Origin: Streptomyces sp. JH34
Lineage (GTDB): Bacteria > Actinomycetota > Actinomycetes > Streptomycetales > Streptomycetaceae
Direction of reading: 5' to 3'
NCBI RefSeq assembly: GCF_029428875.1
Contig: NZ_JAJSOO010000001.1
Span: forward strand, 6,420,501 to 6,484,500
Length of the DNA: 64,000 bases
Shown here: positions 1 to 9,085 of the stretch, one piece after another
How the letters are laid out: every line of letters starts with the position of its first letter
How positions within the stretch are numbered: the first letter of the stretch is position 1
Notes under the pieces: model-generated
Told to the model about the DNA's origin: nothing
What the model saw: only the letters and a program-made list of their open reading frames with translations
The model's database searches: none
Made by a program: the position numbers and the translations under genes

Positions 1-269
1 GCGGCAAGATTGAGCAGCGGGCGTGGCACGAAGGCCACGGTGCACACGCCGTACGCGAGCCCGAACAGCATCGCCGCCGCGGAACCGGTCAGTTGAGGCG
101 GCCAGCCGGAGGCCAGCAGCCGCTGTGGTTCGAACAGCAGCATGGTGACGGCGGCGGCCAGCAGGACCGCCACGAGCAGGGAGAACCGGGACCAGGGGGC
201 GAGCAGCGCCCTCGTACAGCGCACTGCGAGGCCACCGGAGGGCCGTGTTGCGGGGACGGGGTCGAACAT
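1..269 (-). CDS. TVP38/TMEM64 (VTT-domain) family membrane protein, N-terminal part
   Basis: The reverse strand from an ATG at 269 reads in frame to the window edge and gives about 89 residues. There is a short polar leader, a hydrophobic segment (about residues 26-41, AVLLAAAVTMLL), then a second membrane segment ending in AFVPRPLLNLAAG-like sequence. That stretch is the typical start of Streptomyces TVP38/TMEM64 (DedA-superfamily) integral membrane proteins. The C-terminal two thirds lie outside the window, so the function (probably lipid or small-molecule transport at the membrane) is inferred from family only. Confidence 0.7.
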   Translation of the reverse strand, partial: MFDPVPATRPSGGLAVRCTRALLAPWSRFSLLVAVLLAAAVTMLLFEPQRLLASGWPPQLTGSAAAMLFGLAYGVCTVAFVPRPLLNLA

Positions 270-407
270 TTGGGGAGCGTAACTGAAACGTGTGTGTGAT
301 CGTCGTAATGCGCGGGCGGTCGGAGACACGTCACTCGTCGTCCGGGGTGGTGGTCTGAGCGCTCGGCGGCCCGGAGCGCCCACCGCGGAGGGGCTCGCAC
401 AGCGCGT

Positions 408-445
408 GGGAGCCCCGCCGCCCGCCTCGAAGTGGCGGGGCTCCC
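408..445. terminator. Hairpin terminator, 12-bp stem
   Basis: Perfect inverted repeat: gggagccccgcc at 408-419 and ggcggggctccc at 434-445, with a 14-base loop. It lies between the DUF397 remnant (which ends at 470 on the minus strand) and the minus-strand TVP38 gene starting at 269, so it would stop transcription from the former. No U-tract, as is usual in Streptomyces. Confidence 0.6.
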
Positions 446-469
446 AAGTGAAATGGTGTGGCACCGGTA

Positions 470-671
470 TCAGGCTGTTCGCCCCGAAGCGAGACCGATG
501 AAGCCGTTCCAGGCTGCCGGGCTCAGAGTGAGCACCGGCCCCGCGAGGTCGTTCGAGTCCGTACGTGCACGGCTGCGGGTGCGTTCGCCACCTCGAGGCA
601 GTCGCCCCCTCGGCACCGCTGTAACTGCTCTTGAACCAGGCCCGTTCGCGAGCAGCATCGGACCGACGCAC
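470..671 (-). pseudogene. DUF397 protein, frameshifted twice
   Basis: DUF397 proteins are about 60-residue Streptomyces proteins usually paired with an XRE regulator. Here the three family blocks sit in three different minus-strand frames: WFKSSYSGAEG after a GTG at 671, then GGDCLEVANAPAAVHVR, then DSNDLAGPVLTLSPAAW to the stop at 470. One missing G in the run at the GAEG/GGD junction and one missing G at the VR/DS junction would rejoin them into a full-length family member. No XRE partner gene lies next to it. Either it is an orphan pseudogene or the two G losses are sequencing errors. Confidence 0.75.
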
Positions 672-764
672 GACCCCGTTCCGCAGGGTGAGCCGCGCTT
701 CCCGGCTCTCGAAGCCCGGGGGCCGGGCGTCGAGCTTCGAGGCGTTGCACGGCTCTCGCGACGG

Positions 765-1280
765 TCAGAACGCCTGCAGGTACACCCGGGTCCTGTCGGC
801 GCCCAGTACGACCACGTGGATTTCGATCCACTGGACCTTGCTCCGACGGTTGTCACCCACGCAGGGCGGGCAGACCCCGGCCCAGCGGACGCCCTTCTCG
901 CTCCCGGGCTCGGTGAGGCCGAGATGCCCGAAGAGCTCGGAGGGGGACGGAGTGGCCTGGTTCCTGGTGCGCAAGGGCTCCTCGGAACGCAGGTCCTCCC
1001 CGATCCGTACAGCGGTCCTCTCGTCGGTGACGAAGGAGAGCAGGTGGATGTCCTCCTGCGGATTGATCTGCACGGCGCCCTTCACCTCCGTCGCGCTCTC
1101 GGGCACCGCCACCTTCATGAACGTGGCCGCTTCAGGGGCGCCCGTGCCCTTTTCCCAGTGCGGGGCGCGGCCGTCCGTCGTGCGGCGATCGTCCGCGCCG
1201 GCAGGGGAACAGGAGGTGAGCAGCAGCGCGGCCCCGAGGGCCGCGAGCAGGTGTGGTCGCAGGGCGGATCTTCGGTGCAC
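765..1280 (-). CDS. Putative secreted lipoprotein
   Basis: A 171-residue protein with a lipoprotein signal: basic start (MHRRS), hydrophobic core, and the lipobox LLTSC at about residues 20-24, so the mature protein should be lipid-anchored outside the membrane. The mature part contains CPPC near the C-terminus but no domain I can name. It is typical of species-level Streptomyces lipoproteins. No operon partner: the DUF397 remnant follows at 671 and a long gap precedes it. Confidence 0.7.
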   Translation of the reverse strand: MHRRSALRPHLLAALGAALLLTSCSPAGADDRRTTDGRAPHWEKGTGAPEAATFMKVAVPESATEVKGAVQINPQEDIHLLSFVTDERTAVRIGEDLRSEEPLRTRNQATPSPSELFGHLGLTEPGSEKGVRWAGVCPPCVGDNRRSKVQWIEIHVVVLGADRTRVYLQAF

Positions 1281-1676
1281 CGGTCCTCCTTGTCGCCGTG
1301 TGAGGTCTCCCCATCATGTCGGCGGCCTCTCCGGCTCGTCCGCCGCACAGTGACTCCGGCCTGACCCCGCCGTGCCGCAGGCGACTTCCGTGCGAAAACC
1401 ATTCGACGCCGCCGCGCCGCTCCGCCATGCTCAGGGGCATGTTCCGGTACGCCTTCCTCGCAGCGCAGTCCGCAGTCGCGGACACGCCGAAGGCTGCCGT
1501 GAGCCCTGCGACCGCTGTCGCGGCAGCAGCAACCGACGCAGCGTTCGCCGCTGCGGCGGCGCCCTTCGGCGGCGCCCGAAGCTGACCCTCCCCCGACAGT
1601 CCGGCGGACCCCGTAAGGGGAGGGTCGGCGGGGCCCTGGGGTCTTCTCTCTCAGCTTCGAACACCAAGGACGAGCC
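1281..1676. other. Intergenic leader region upstream of tuf-like gene
   Basis: About 400 bases between the divergent lipoprotein and EF-Tu genes, presumably carrying both promoters. I could not place a convincing -35/-10 pair. An Ala-rich 52-codon frame from an ATG at 1427 to 1585 is open, but its third positions do not look like the neighbouring genes and I do not call it a gene. The 3' part holds the inverted repeat listed separately. Confidence 0.4.
1584..1626 (+). promoter_or_regulatory. Inverted repeat in the EF-Tu gene leader
   Basis: Perfect 10-bp arms gaccctcccc (1584-1593) and ggggagggtc (1617-1626) enclose a smaller gtccg/cggac hairpin. The structure ends 50 bases before the EF-Tu start codon, so it would form in the 5' untranslated mRNA. 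It may be a transcription attenuator or a terminator for an upstream transcript; the sequence alone does not decide. Confidence 0.45.
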
Positions 1677-2846
<1,170 letters not shown>

Positions 2847-2850
2847 CGGA

Positions 2851-2896
2851 CCGGCGTGGCCCGCCTCCCCGACCCCGGGGAGGCGGGCCACGCCGG
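2851..2896 (+). terminator. Strong hairpin terminator after EF-Tu gene
   Basis: Perfect 21-bp stem, 2851-2871 pairing with 2876-2896, four-base loop accc. It begins four bases after the EF-Tu stop and ends 19 bases before the patatin start, so it separates the two transcription units. Confidence 0.85.
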
Positions 2897-2915
2897 CTGC
2901 GGCAGACTGGGGGCC

Positions 2916-3767
2916 ATGGCAGACACAGCTCTCGTACTGGGTGCCGGAGGCGTCACCGGCACCGCCTGGGAAAGCGGCATCCTGCACGGGCTCGCCAAGG
3001 CGGGCGTCGACCTCTCCACCGCCGATCTGATCGTCGGGAGCTCCGCCGGTGCCATCGTCGGGGCACAGCTCGCCTTCGGGCCCGCCGGCGTCGACGATCT
3101 CTACGAGCGTCAGCTCGCCGCTCCGGAGAGCGCGAACGGGCCGGTGGGCCGTCTCGGACCCGTCACCGTGCTGCGCTACGCCAGAGCCGTGCTCTCCTCC
3201 CGTACGCCGGACGACTACGGGCGCAGGCTGGGGGCCCTGGCCCGGGACAGCCGGCCCGTGGCGACCGCGGACGAGCGGCGGGAGATGATCGCGAGCCTGC
3301 TCCCCTCGTCGGAATGGCCCGAACGGAACCTGCTGGTCACGGCGGTGGACGCCGCCACGGGCGCGCTGCACACCTTCGACCGGACGGGCACGGTCGCGCT
3401 CGCCGACGCCGTCACCGCCAGCTGCGCGGTCCCCGTGGTCTGGCCCGTGGTCAGCGCGGGGGGCCGGAACTGGATCGACGGCGGAGTGCACTCCCCGGCC
3501 AACGCCCAGCTGGCCTCCGGCTACGACCGCGTCGTCGTGATCGCGCCCACCGCCACCGGGAACAAGGTGATCGCCTCTCCCCGCGCGCAGGCCGCCCTGC
3601 TGGAGGCGGCGGGTGCCAGGGTCGAGGTCATCACCCCGGACGCGCCCACCCGGAAGGCCATCGGGCGCAATCCCCTGGACCCCGCCCGGCGTGCCGCGGC
3701 GGCCCGGGCCGGCCTCGCCCAGTCCACGGACCACACCGAGGCGGTCGCCGCGCTGTGGAACGGCTGA
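2916..3767 (+). CDS. Patatin-like phospholipase family protein
   Basis: A 283-residue patatin fold acyl hydrolase. The oxyanion-hole glycine motif VLGAGGVTG lies at residues 7-15, the nucleophile elbow GSSAG (GxSxG) at about 46-50, and the Asp of the Ser-Asp dyad in IDGGVHS near residue 190. Members cleave fatty acids from lipids and are normally cytosolic or membrane-associated. The ATG at 2916 was preferred over an upstream start because the upstream frame runs through the terminator hairpin. Confidence 0.88.
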   Translation: MADTALVLGAGGVTGTAWESGILHGLAKAGVDLSTADLIVGSSAGAIVGAQLAFGPAGVDDLYERQLAAPESANGPVGRLGPVTVLRYARAVLSSRTPDDYGRRLGALARDSRPVATADERREMIASLLPSSEWPERNLLVTAVDAATGALHTFDRTGTVALADAVTASCAVPVVWPVVSAGGRNWIDGGVHSPANAQLASGYDRVVVIAPTATGNKVIASPRAQAALLEAAGARVEVITPDAPTRKAIGRNPLDPARRAAAARAGLAQSTDHTEAVAALWNG

Positions 3768-3807
3768 CCCGGCGGGGAGAGGGCCCGGAGCCCGTCACAA
3801 TGGGGGA

Positions 3808-4653
3808 GTGAACGAGCAGATACCCGTCATCCGCGACACCGACTGCGGCACCGCGAGGCTGATGCCCGACGTCGACCGGGAACGGGCCTGGCTGCTCACG
3901 GTCGACGGCGCCCCGCAGTCGTACGTCGACCTCGACGAACCGGAGCACCTCGAATTCGAGTACGTACGGCGGCTCGGCCACGTGGTGGACGGGGTGGGGG
4001 CACCGGGTGCGCCGCTGGACGCCGTACACCTCGGCGGCGGCGCGCTCACGCTGCCCCGCTACCTCGCCGCCACCCGCCCGGGCTCGCGGCAGGACGTCGT
4101 CGAGGCGGACCACGGGCTCACCGAACTGGTCGGCGAGCACCTGCCGTTGCCCGGAGGGGCCGATGTCACCGTGCACGCCGCCGATGCCAGGGCGTGGATC
4201 GAGAAGGCGCCGGACAGCTCCGCCGACCTTCTGATCGGTGACGTCTTCGGCGGCTCGCGGGTACCGGCGCAGCTCACCTCCGTCGAGTACGCGCGGGCCG
4301 CCGGACGGGTCCTGCGCGGTGACGGCGTCTACGCGGCCAATCTGGCCGACGGCGCTCCGTTCACCTTCCTTCGGTCACAACTGGCCAATTTCGCGGAGGT
4401 GTTCGAGGAGCTGGCCCTCATCGCCGAACCGGCCGTCCTGCGCGGCCGGCGGTTCGGCAACGCCGTGCTGCTGGCCTCGCGCGCCCCCCTCGACATCGCA
4501 CCGCTCACGCGGCTCTGCGCGGCCGACGTGTTCCCCGCGCGGGTCGAGCACGGTGCGGCGCTCACCCGGTTCATCGGCGGTGCGAAGCCGGTACGCGACA
4601 GCGAGGCCGTGGCCTCACCCGAGCCCCCCGACGGGGCTTTCGGCATCGGCTGA
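3808..4653 (+). CDS. Spermidine synthase-like methyltransferase-fold protein
   Basis: A 281-residue protein with a Rossmann-type AdoMet fold like polyamine aminopropyltransferases: glycine motif VHLGGGALTLPRYL, acidic VVEAD after strand 2, and LLIGDVFGG near residue 145. The N-terminus TARLMPDVDRERAWLL and the block SYVDLDEPEHLEFEYVRRL are typical of the Streptomyces group annotated spermidine synthase. Whether it makes polyamines is unknown; many such proteins act as methyltransferases. GTG start at 3808 follows the Shine-Dalgarno GGGGGA. Its 3' end overlaps the convergent MFS gene by 39 bases. Confidence 0.8.
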   Translation: MNEQIPVIRDTDCGTARLMPDVDRERAWLLTVDGAPQSYVDLDEPEHLEFEYVRRLGHVVDGVGAPGAPLDAVHLGGGALTLPRYLAATRPGSRQDVVEADHGLTELVGEHLPLPGGADVTVHAADARAWIEKAPDSSADLLIGDVFGGSRVPAQLTSVEYARAAGRVLRGDGVYAANLADGAPFTFLRSQLANFAEVFEELALIAEPAVLRGRRFGNAVLLASRAPLDIAPLTRLCAADVFPARVEHGAALTRFIGGAKPVRDSEAVASPEPPDGAFGIG

Positions 4654-5925
4654 CGTGGGGGCCGGCTCCGGCGCGCCGATCTGCTTCACGGTGCTGCGGC
4701 GCGTCAGATTCCGCACGTCGGGAACGAGCAGGACGCCCGCGGTCACCAGCACGATCAGAGCGGCACAGCCCCACAGGGCCTCGCTGCGGCCGACGAGCGT
4801 CTCCACCGGACCGGCGGCCGCCGTGGCCAGGGGCACCATCGCGACCGAGCCGAACCAGTCGTACGCCGCGACCCGCGACAGCTTCTCCTCCGGGATCTCC
4901 TGGTGGAGAGCCGTCATCCAGGAGACCCCGAACACCTCGATGGCGACTCCCGTCACGAACATCACCGCGCAGAGGCCGACCACCGGCAGCGGGATCGCGA
5001 GCCCCGCGGACGGCAGGGCCAACGGGAACACGCAGAGGGTGCCGGCCAGCAGCAGCCGCCGGGGTTTCCACCGCGTCATCAGGAGCGCCCCGCCCAGTGT
5101 GCCGACGCCGAAGGCCGCGAGGGCGAAGCCCCAGGGGCGGGCGCCTCCGAGCTCGTCCCGCGCCACCAGCGGTCCGTAGACCGCCTCCGCGGCCCCCACG
5201 ACGGCCACGACCACCGAGAACTGCAGTACGACGGCCCACAGCCAGGGACGCCCCACGACCTCCTGCCAGCCCTCACGGAGATCGGCGAGCAGCCCGCCGC
5301 CCGGCAGGCGCGCGGGGATGTGACTCACGTCGAGGAAGGCCCTGAGCACACCGGCGACGGCGAACGCCGCCGCGTCGATCGCGAGCACCCAGCCCGGATC
5401 CATGGCCGCGATCATGGCGCCGCCGAGCGCCGCGCCGCCGATGGCCGCGCCGTGCATCGACATCCGGAAGAAGGCGAAGGCGCGGGCCGCCTGCTCACCG
5501 TCGACGCTGGACATCAGCATGCCCTCGGCGGCCGGGCCGAAGAAGGCCTGCCCGGTGCCGCAGAGAGCCGTCAGCAGCATCATCTGCCACAGCTCGGCGC
5601 CACCGGTCAGCACCAGCCAGGCGAAGACCGCCTGAGAGACGCAGTTCAGTGTGTTCGCGGCCACCATCACGCGGTGACGTGGCAGCCGGTCCGCGACCGC
5701 GCCGCCGATCAGCAGGAAGAGCACCAGCGGCGCCGTGCGAGCGGCGGCCACCAGTCCGACGTCACCGCTGTCGCCGCCCGACTCCAGAACCGCGAACGCC
5801 GCCGCGATCAGAGCGCCGTTGGTGCCCAGGCTCGTGATGATCGCGGCGGCGGTCAGCAGGCCGAAATTGCGGCCCGCCGGCACGGAGCGCGGGGCCGGAG
5901 AGGGGGAGGCGGGGGCGGTAGTCAC
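4615..5925 (-). CDS. MFS transporter (enterobactin-exporter-like)
   Basis: A 436-residue major facilitator with about 12 membrane segments. The motif between TM2 and TM3 (GGAVADRLPRHRVM, residues 66-79) is the MFS loop signature. The family resembles drug or siderophore exporters (EntS type). The N-terminus is a short Ala/Pro-rich cytoplasmic tail and the C-terminus a charged tail ending ESPVGGLG. GTG start at 5925. The gene ends inside the convergent spermidine-synthase-like gene. The substrate cannot be inferred. Confidence 0.85.
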   Translation of the reverse strand: MTTAPASPSPAPRSVPAGRNFGLLTAAAIITSLGTNGALIAAAFAVLESGGDSGDVGLVAAARTAPLVLFLLIGGAVADRLPRHRVMVAANTLNCVSQAVFAWLVLTGGAELWQMMLLTALCGTGQAFFGPAAEGMLMSSVDGEQAARAFAFFRMSMHGAAIGGAALGGAMIAAMDPGWVLAIDAAAFAVAGVLRAFLDVSHIPARLPGGGLLADLREGWQEVVGRPWLWAVVLQFSVVVAVVGAAEAVYGPLVARDELGGARPWGFALAAFGVGTLGGALLMTRWKPRRLLLAGTLCVFPLALPSAGLAIPLPVVGLCAVMFVTGVAIEVFGVSWMTALHQEIPEEKLSRVAAYDWFGSVAMVPLATAAAGPVETLVGRSEALWGCAALIVLVTAGVLLVPDVRNLTRRSTVKQIGAPEPAPTSADAESPVGGLG

Positions 5926-5992
5926 CAAGGGACTATCCCTGCCGCCGCCCCATCCCGCCAAACGGGCGGTCCCGGCCGTACGCTCCTCAGGC

Positions 5993-7030
5993 TCAGGAAG
6001 CGGGCTCCACACCCTCCGCCAGGCGTACCGTGCTGAGGATCTTCTGGATCGTGGCGTCCGGGAGTTCGTCGTCGACGCCGGCGTTGGCGTAGAGGATCCA
6101 GGACGAGTAGTCGCCCTTGGCGTTCTTGAAGCTGAACGCGATCGACTTGCCGTCCGTGTCGCACTTGTTCTTGTTGGCCAGCCCGGTGGCGGTGGCCTTG
6201 ACGACGCTGCCCGACAGACCCGACTTCGTCGTGTACTGCTCGGGCTTGCCGGTCTTGACCTTTTCCTTCGGGTCCTCCTGGGCGTAGGCGGCCCAGACCC
6301 AGTTGGCCGCCTCGTTCGTGGCTGCCTCATCCGTGTTCTTGGCGCCCTTGGCACCCTTGGTCCCGACACCGGCCAGACCGGTGTCCTCCTGCTTGCCGTC
6401 CTTGTCCGTGTCGTCGCTGCACCACTTCGTCTTGAGGTACGCGGGAGCGGAGAAGCCGACCGCCGGAGGACCCGTGGGGTCCTTCACGTCCTCGAAGCCG
6501 GAGATCACGCTGGTGCCGGAGACCTCCCAGTCGCCCGGTACGTCGAACTGCGTGCCCCACTTGGGGTTGGTCACGACCTTCCAGCCCGGGACCGTGGGCG
6601 CCGCGTCCTCGCCGCCCCGCGGGTTCGCCGCCGGCGAGGAGGCGGTGTCGGACGGCTTCGCGGACGGTGAGGAGGACGTCTTGTCGTCGGCCACGTCCGA
6701 GCCGCCCTTGTCGTCCTTTTTCATGACGACGACACCGGTGACGACGGCCGCGACGACGACGGCGGCCGCCGCGACGACGGCGACGATCGTCGTCTTCTTC
6801 TTGTCGTCCGGCTGCGGGCCGCCGGGCCCGCCGGGTACGGCGTACTGCGGCACGGTGGGCTGCTGGTACGGGTTGGGCTGCGGGTAACCCGGCTGCCCTG
6901 GCTGACCCTGCTGCTGATATCCCGGCTGCTGGTAGGGATTCGGCTGTTGGTACCCCGGCTGCTGGTACGGGTTCTGGTTCTGGTCCTGCGGGTTCTGCTC
7001 GCCCCCGGGCGGCTGCTGTCCTGGCCACAT
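5993..7030 (-). CDS. Single-pass membrane protein with Pro/Gln-rich cytoplasmic tail
   Basis: A 345-residue protein. Residues 1-70 are a low-complexity NPYQQPGYQQ-type repeat region, followed by a charged DDKKK stop-transfer and one membrane helix (TIVAVVAAAAVVVAAVVTGVVV, about 81-102). Next is a Ser/Pro/Thr-rich linker and an extracellular domain of about 200 residues with two cysteines (WCSDD and NKCDTD), probably a disulfide. This architecture is common in Streptomyces membrane proteins of unknown role. Start ATG at 7030. Confidence 0.8.
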   Translation of the reverse strand: MWPGQQPPGGEQNPQDQNQNPYQQPGYQQPNPYQQPGYQQQGQPGQPGYPQPNPYQQPTVPQYAVPGGPGGPQPDDKKKTTIVAVVAAAAVVVAAVVTGVVVMKKDDKGGSDVADDKTSSSPSAKPSDTASSPAANPRGGEDAAPTVPGWKVVTNPKWGTQFDVPGDWEVSGTSVISGFEDVKDPTGPPAVGFSAPAYLKTKWCSDDTDKDGKQEDTGLAGVGTKGAKGAKNTDEAATNEAANWVWAAYAQEDPKEKVKTGKPEQYTTKSGLSGSVVKATATGLANKNKCDTDGKSIAFSFKNAKGDYSSWILYANAGVDDELPDATIQKILSTVRLAEGVEPAS

Positions 7031-7124
7031 GGCCAGTAACCATAGAGGGGAGGGGCCCCCTCTGCTACGGGCGCCCCTGTGAGGGGATGGCCAAAGCCTG
7101 CTACTGACAAGTAACATCGCCGCC

Positions 7125-7577
7125 ATGAGCACTGAAGAGATGACGGTCGGCGAGATCCTGTCCGCGAGCGTCCCGATGGTCCGGACCCTTGGCATCGAAT
7201 ACCTCGAGACGACCGCGGAGCGCGCCGTCCTCTCGCTCCCCGACCGCGCCGAGTACCACAACCACCTCGGCGGCCCGCACGCCGGAGCGATGTTCACGCT
7301 CGCCGAGTCGGCGAGCGGCGCGATCGTCGTCGCCGCGTTCGGCGACCAGATGACCCGGGCCGTCCCGCTGCCCGTGACGACGGAGATGGCCTTCAAGAAG
7401 GTGGCCATGGGCGGTCTCACCGCCACCGCGGTCCTGGGCCGCCCGGCGGCCGAGGTCGTCGCAGAACTGGACGAGGGGAAGCGCCCGGAGTTCCCCGTGA
7501 GCGTCGAGATCCGTCGCGCCGACGGCGCCGTCACCAGTGAGATGAGCGTGGTCTGGACACTGCGCCCGAACCGCTGA
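7125..7577 (+). CDS. PaaI/DUF4442-type hotdog thioesterase
   Basis: A 150-residue hotdog-fold protein. The segment HNHLGGPHAGAMFTLAESASG (residues 46-66) is the active-site helix of acyl-CoA thioesterases, with the HxGxxF-like pattern and acidic residue after it. The protein ends with the strand SEMSVVWTLRP. It is divergent from the membrane protein at 7030 across 94 bases. Hydrolysis of an acyl-CoA is inferred from the fold; the acyl group is unknown. Confidence 0.82.
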   Translation: MSTEEMTVGEILSASVPMVRTLGIEYLETTAERAVLSLPDRAEYHNHLGGPHAGAMFTLAESASGAIVVAAFGDQMTRAVPLPVTTEMAFKKVAMGGLTATAVLGRPAAEVVAELDEGKRPEFPVSVEIRRADGAVTSEMSVVWTLRPNR

Positions 7578-7705
7578 CCGCCGGCCGGTCCCGCGGACCC
7601 CGGACGGGGGGCCGCGGCGACCTCCCCACCCGTCCGGCCCGGTAGGCTGCCCGCCGTGCACCCTTGTGGTGCGCGGCGGCAGATTTCTCACGGGAGGACC
7701 CGGCG

Positions 7706-8362
7706 ATGCACGTCCAGGAGTGGCTCGAGACCGTACCCGCGGTCAGCATTTACCTCCTGGTGGGGGTGGTCATCGGACTCGAGAGCCTGGGCATCCCGCT
7801 GCCCGGTGAGATCATCCTCGTGAGCTCGGCGCTCCTGGCCTCCCAGCACGGCGACATCGACCCCGTGGTGCTCGGCGCCTGCGCGACGGCCGGAGCGATC
7901 ATCGGCGACTCGATCGGTTACGCCATCGGCCGCAGGGGAGGGCGCCCGCTGCTCGCCTGGCTCGGCGGCAGGTTCCCCAAACACTTCGGGGCACCCCAGA
8001 TCGCCCTTGCCGAGCGGTCGTTCGAGAAGTGGGGCATGTGGGCCGTCTTCTTCGGCCGCTTCGTCGCACTGCTCCGGATCTTCGCCGGTCCGCTGGCCGG
8101 CGTCCTGCGCATGCCGTACTGGAAGTTCCTGATCGCCAACGTGCTCGGCGGCATCCTCTGGGCCGGCGGCACCACCGCCGTCATCTACTCGGTGGGCGTC
8201 GTCGCCGAGGCATGGCTCAAGCGCTTCTCGTGGCTGGGGCTCGTGGCCGCCGTGCTGATCGGTGTGATCTCGATGCTGGTGCTGAAGAACCGCGCCAAGA
8301 AGGCTGCGGAACAGGCCGGCGTTCCGGCGCCCGAGCCGGAGGCGGTCCCCGCAGCCGACTGA
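7706..8362 (+). CDS. DedA family membrane protein
   Basis: A 218-residue DedA/VTT protein. It has family blocks GLESLGIPLPGEIILVSSALL (residues 26-46), GAIIGDSIGYAIGRRGG and the conserved FFGRFVALLRIFAGPLAG (residues 114-131) with its membrane-embedded arginines. About five to six hydrophobic segments are present. Members are undecaprenyl-phosphate or phospholipid transporters/scramblases. The start at 7706 follows GGGAGG eight bases upstream. The Pro/Glu-rich C-terminal tail is cytoplasmic. Confidence 0.9.
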   Translation: MHVQEWLETVPAVSIYLLVGVVIGLESLGIPLPGEIILVSSALLASQHGDIDPVVLGACATAGAIIGDSIGYAIGRRGGRPLLAWLGGRFPKHFGAPQIALAERSFEKWGMWAVFFGRFVALLRIFAGPLAGVLRMPYWKFLIANVLGGILWAGGTTAVIYSVGVVAEAWLKRFSWLGLVAAVLIGVISMLVLKNRAKKAAEQAGVPAPEPEAVPAAD

Positions 8363-8365
8363 TCT

Positions 8366-8397
8366 CCGGCGGGCACCGGGTGCCCGGTGCCCGCCGG
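8366..8397. terminator. Bidirectional terminator between convergent genes
   Basis: Perfect 15-bp stem (8366-8380 with 8383-8397) with a nominal two-base loop, starting just after the DedA stop and ending eight bases before the stop of the convergent carbonic-anhydrase-like gene. Placement suits termination in both directions. Confidence 0.8.
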
Positions 8398-8404
8398 TGG
8401 GCCG

Positions 8405-8938
8405 TCAGCCCTCCTGGTGCGCCGAACGGTGGGCCTTCGCCAGCTCCACGTAACCGGCCGCGTTGAGGGCGATCCCCTCACGCTCCTCGGCGGTCAGCTC
8501 CCGCTTGACCTTGGCGGGCACACCGGCGACGAGGGAGCCCGGCGGCACCCGCATCCCCTGCGGTACGAGGGCCTGCGCCGCGATCAGGGAACCCGCGCCG
8601 ATGTGCGCGCCGTTGAGCACGGTGGCGCCCATGCCGACCAGCACGTCGTCCTCGATGACGCAGCCGTGCAGGACGGCGTTGTGCCCGACCGAGACCCTGG
8701 CGCCCACCGTCAGCGGGAAGCCGGGGTCGGTGTGCACGCTGCAGTTGTCCTGGATGTTGCTGTCGGGGCCCAGGGCGATCGGGCCGCCGTCGCCACGCAG
8801 CACGGCGTGGTACCAGACACTCGAGCCCGCGGCCATCGACACCTCGCCGATGACGACGGAGGTCGGCGCGAGGAAGGCGTCCGGGTCGATGTCCGGCTCC
8901 TTGCCGCCGATGCCGGTGACCAATGCCTGCTCTGCCAT
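8405..8938 (-). CDS. Gamma carbonic anhydrase family protein
   Basis: A 177-residue left-handed beta-helix protein with hexapeptide repeats (GEVSMAAGSSVWYHAVLRGD, IQDNCSVHTD, VSVGHNAVLHGC). The zinc-ligand histidines of gamma carbonic anhydrases are present in SVHTD, VGHNAVLHG and neighbouring turns. The family includes CamH/YrdA/PaaY; enzymatic activity is not assured for every member. The C-terminal helix ends with AYVELAKAHRSAH-type sequence. Start ATG at 8938 has an AGGAGAAGG Shine-Dalgarno. Confidence 0.87.
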   Translation of the reverse strand: MAEQALVTGIGGKEPDIDPDAFLAPTSVVIGEVSMAAGSSVWYHAVLRGDGGPIALGPDSNIQDNCSVHTDPGFPLTVGARVSVGHNAVLHGCVIEDDVLVGMGATVLNGAHIGAGSLIAAQALVPQGMRVPPGSLVAGVPAKVKRELTAEEREGIALNAAGYVELAKAHRSAHQEG

Positions 8939-9085
8939 CGCCTTCTCCTCCGGTGCGGTGTGCTGCGCCCGGCACCCCGTGCGCCGCACGAACCGTAATC
9001 GACGGTCCTCGTGTCCCGGCGGGGTGGGGTGAACATCACAGCCGTGGCGCCGGTCCGTTCCGGCCGGGCCGACTACCGTGAGCGG

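Noticed and set aside
1427-1585. Ala-rich 52-codon ORF in the EF-Tu leader
   Set aside because: Third positions are not GC-biased like the neighbours, no good Shine-Dalgarno, no family pattern.
5927-5941. GGGATAGTCCC on the minus strand before the MFS gene as a DosR-type box
   Set aside because: Arms are only four bases, it sits in the ribosome-binding region, and it is far from the stress island.
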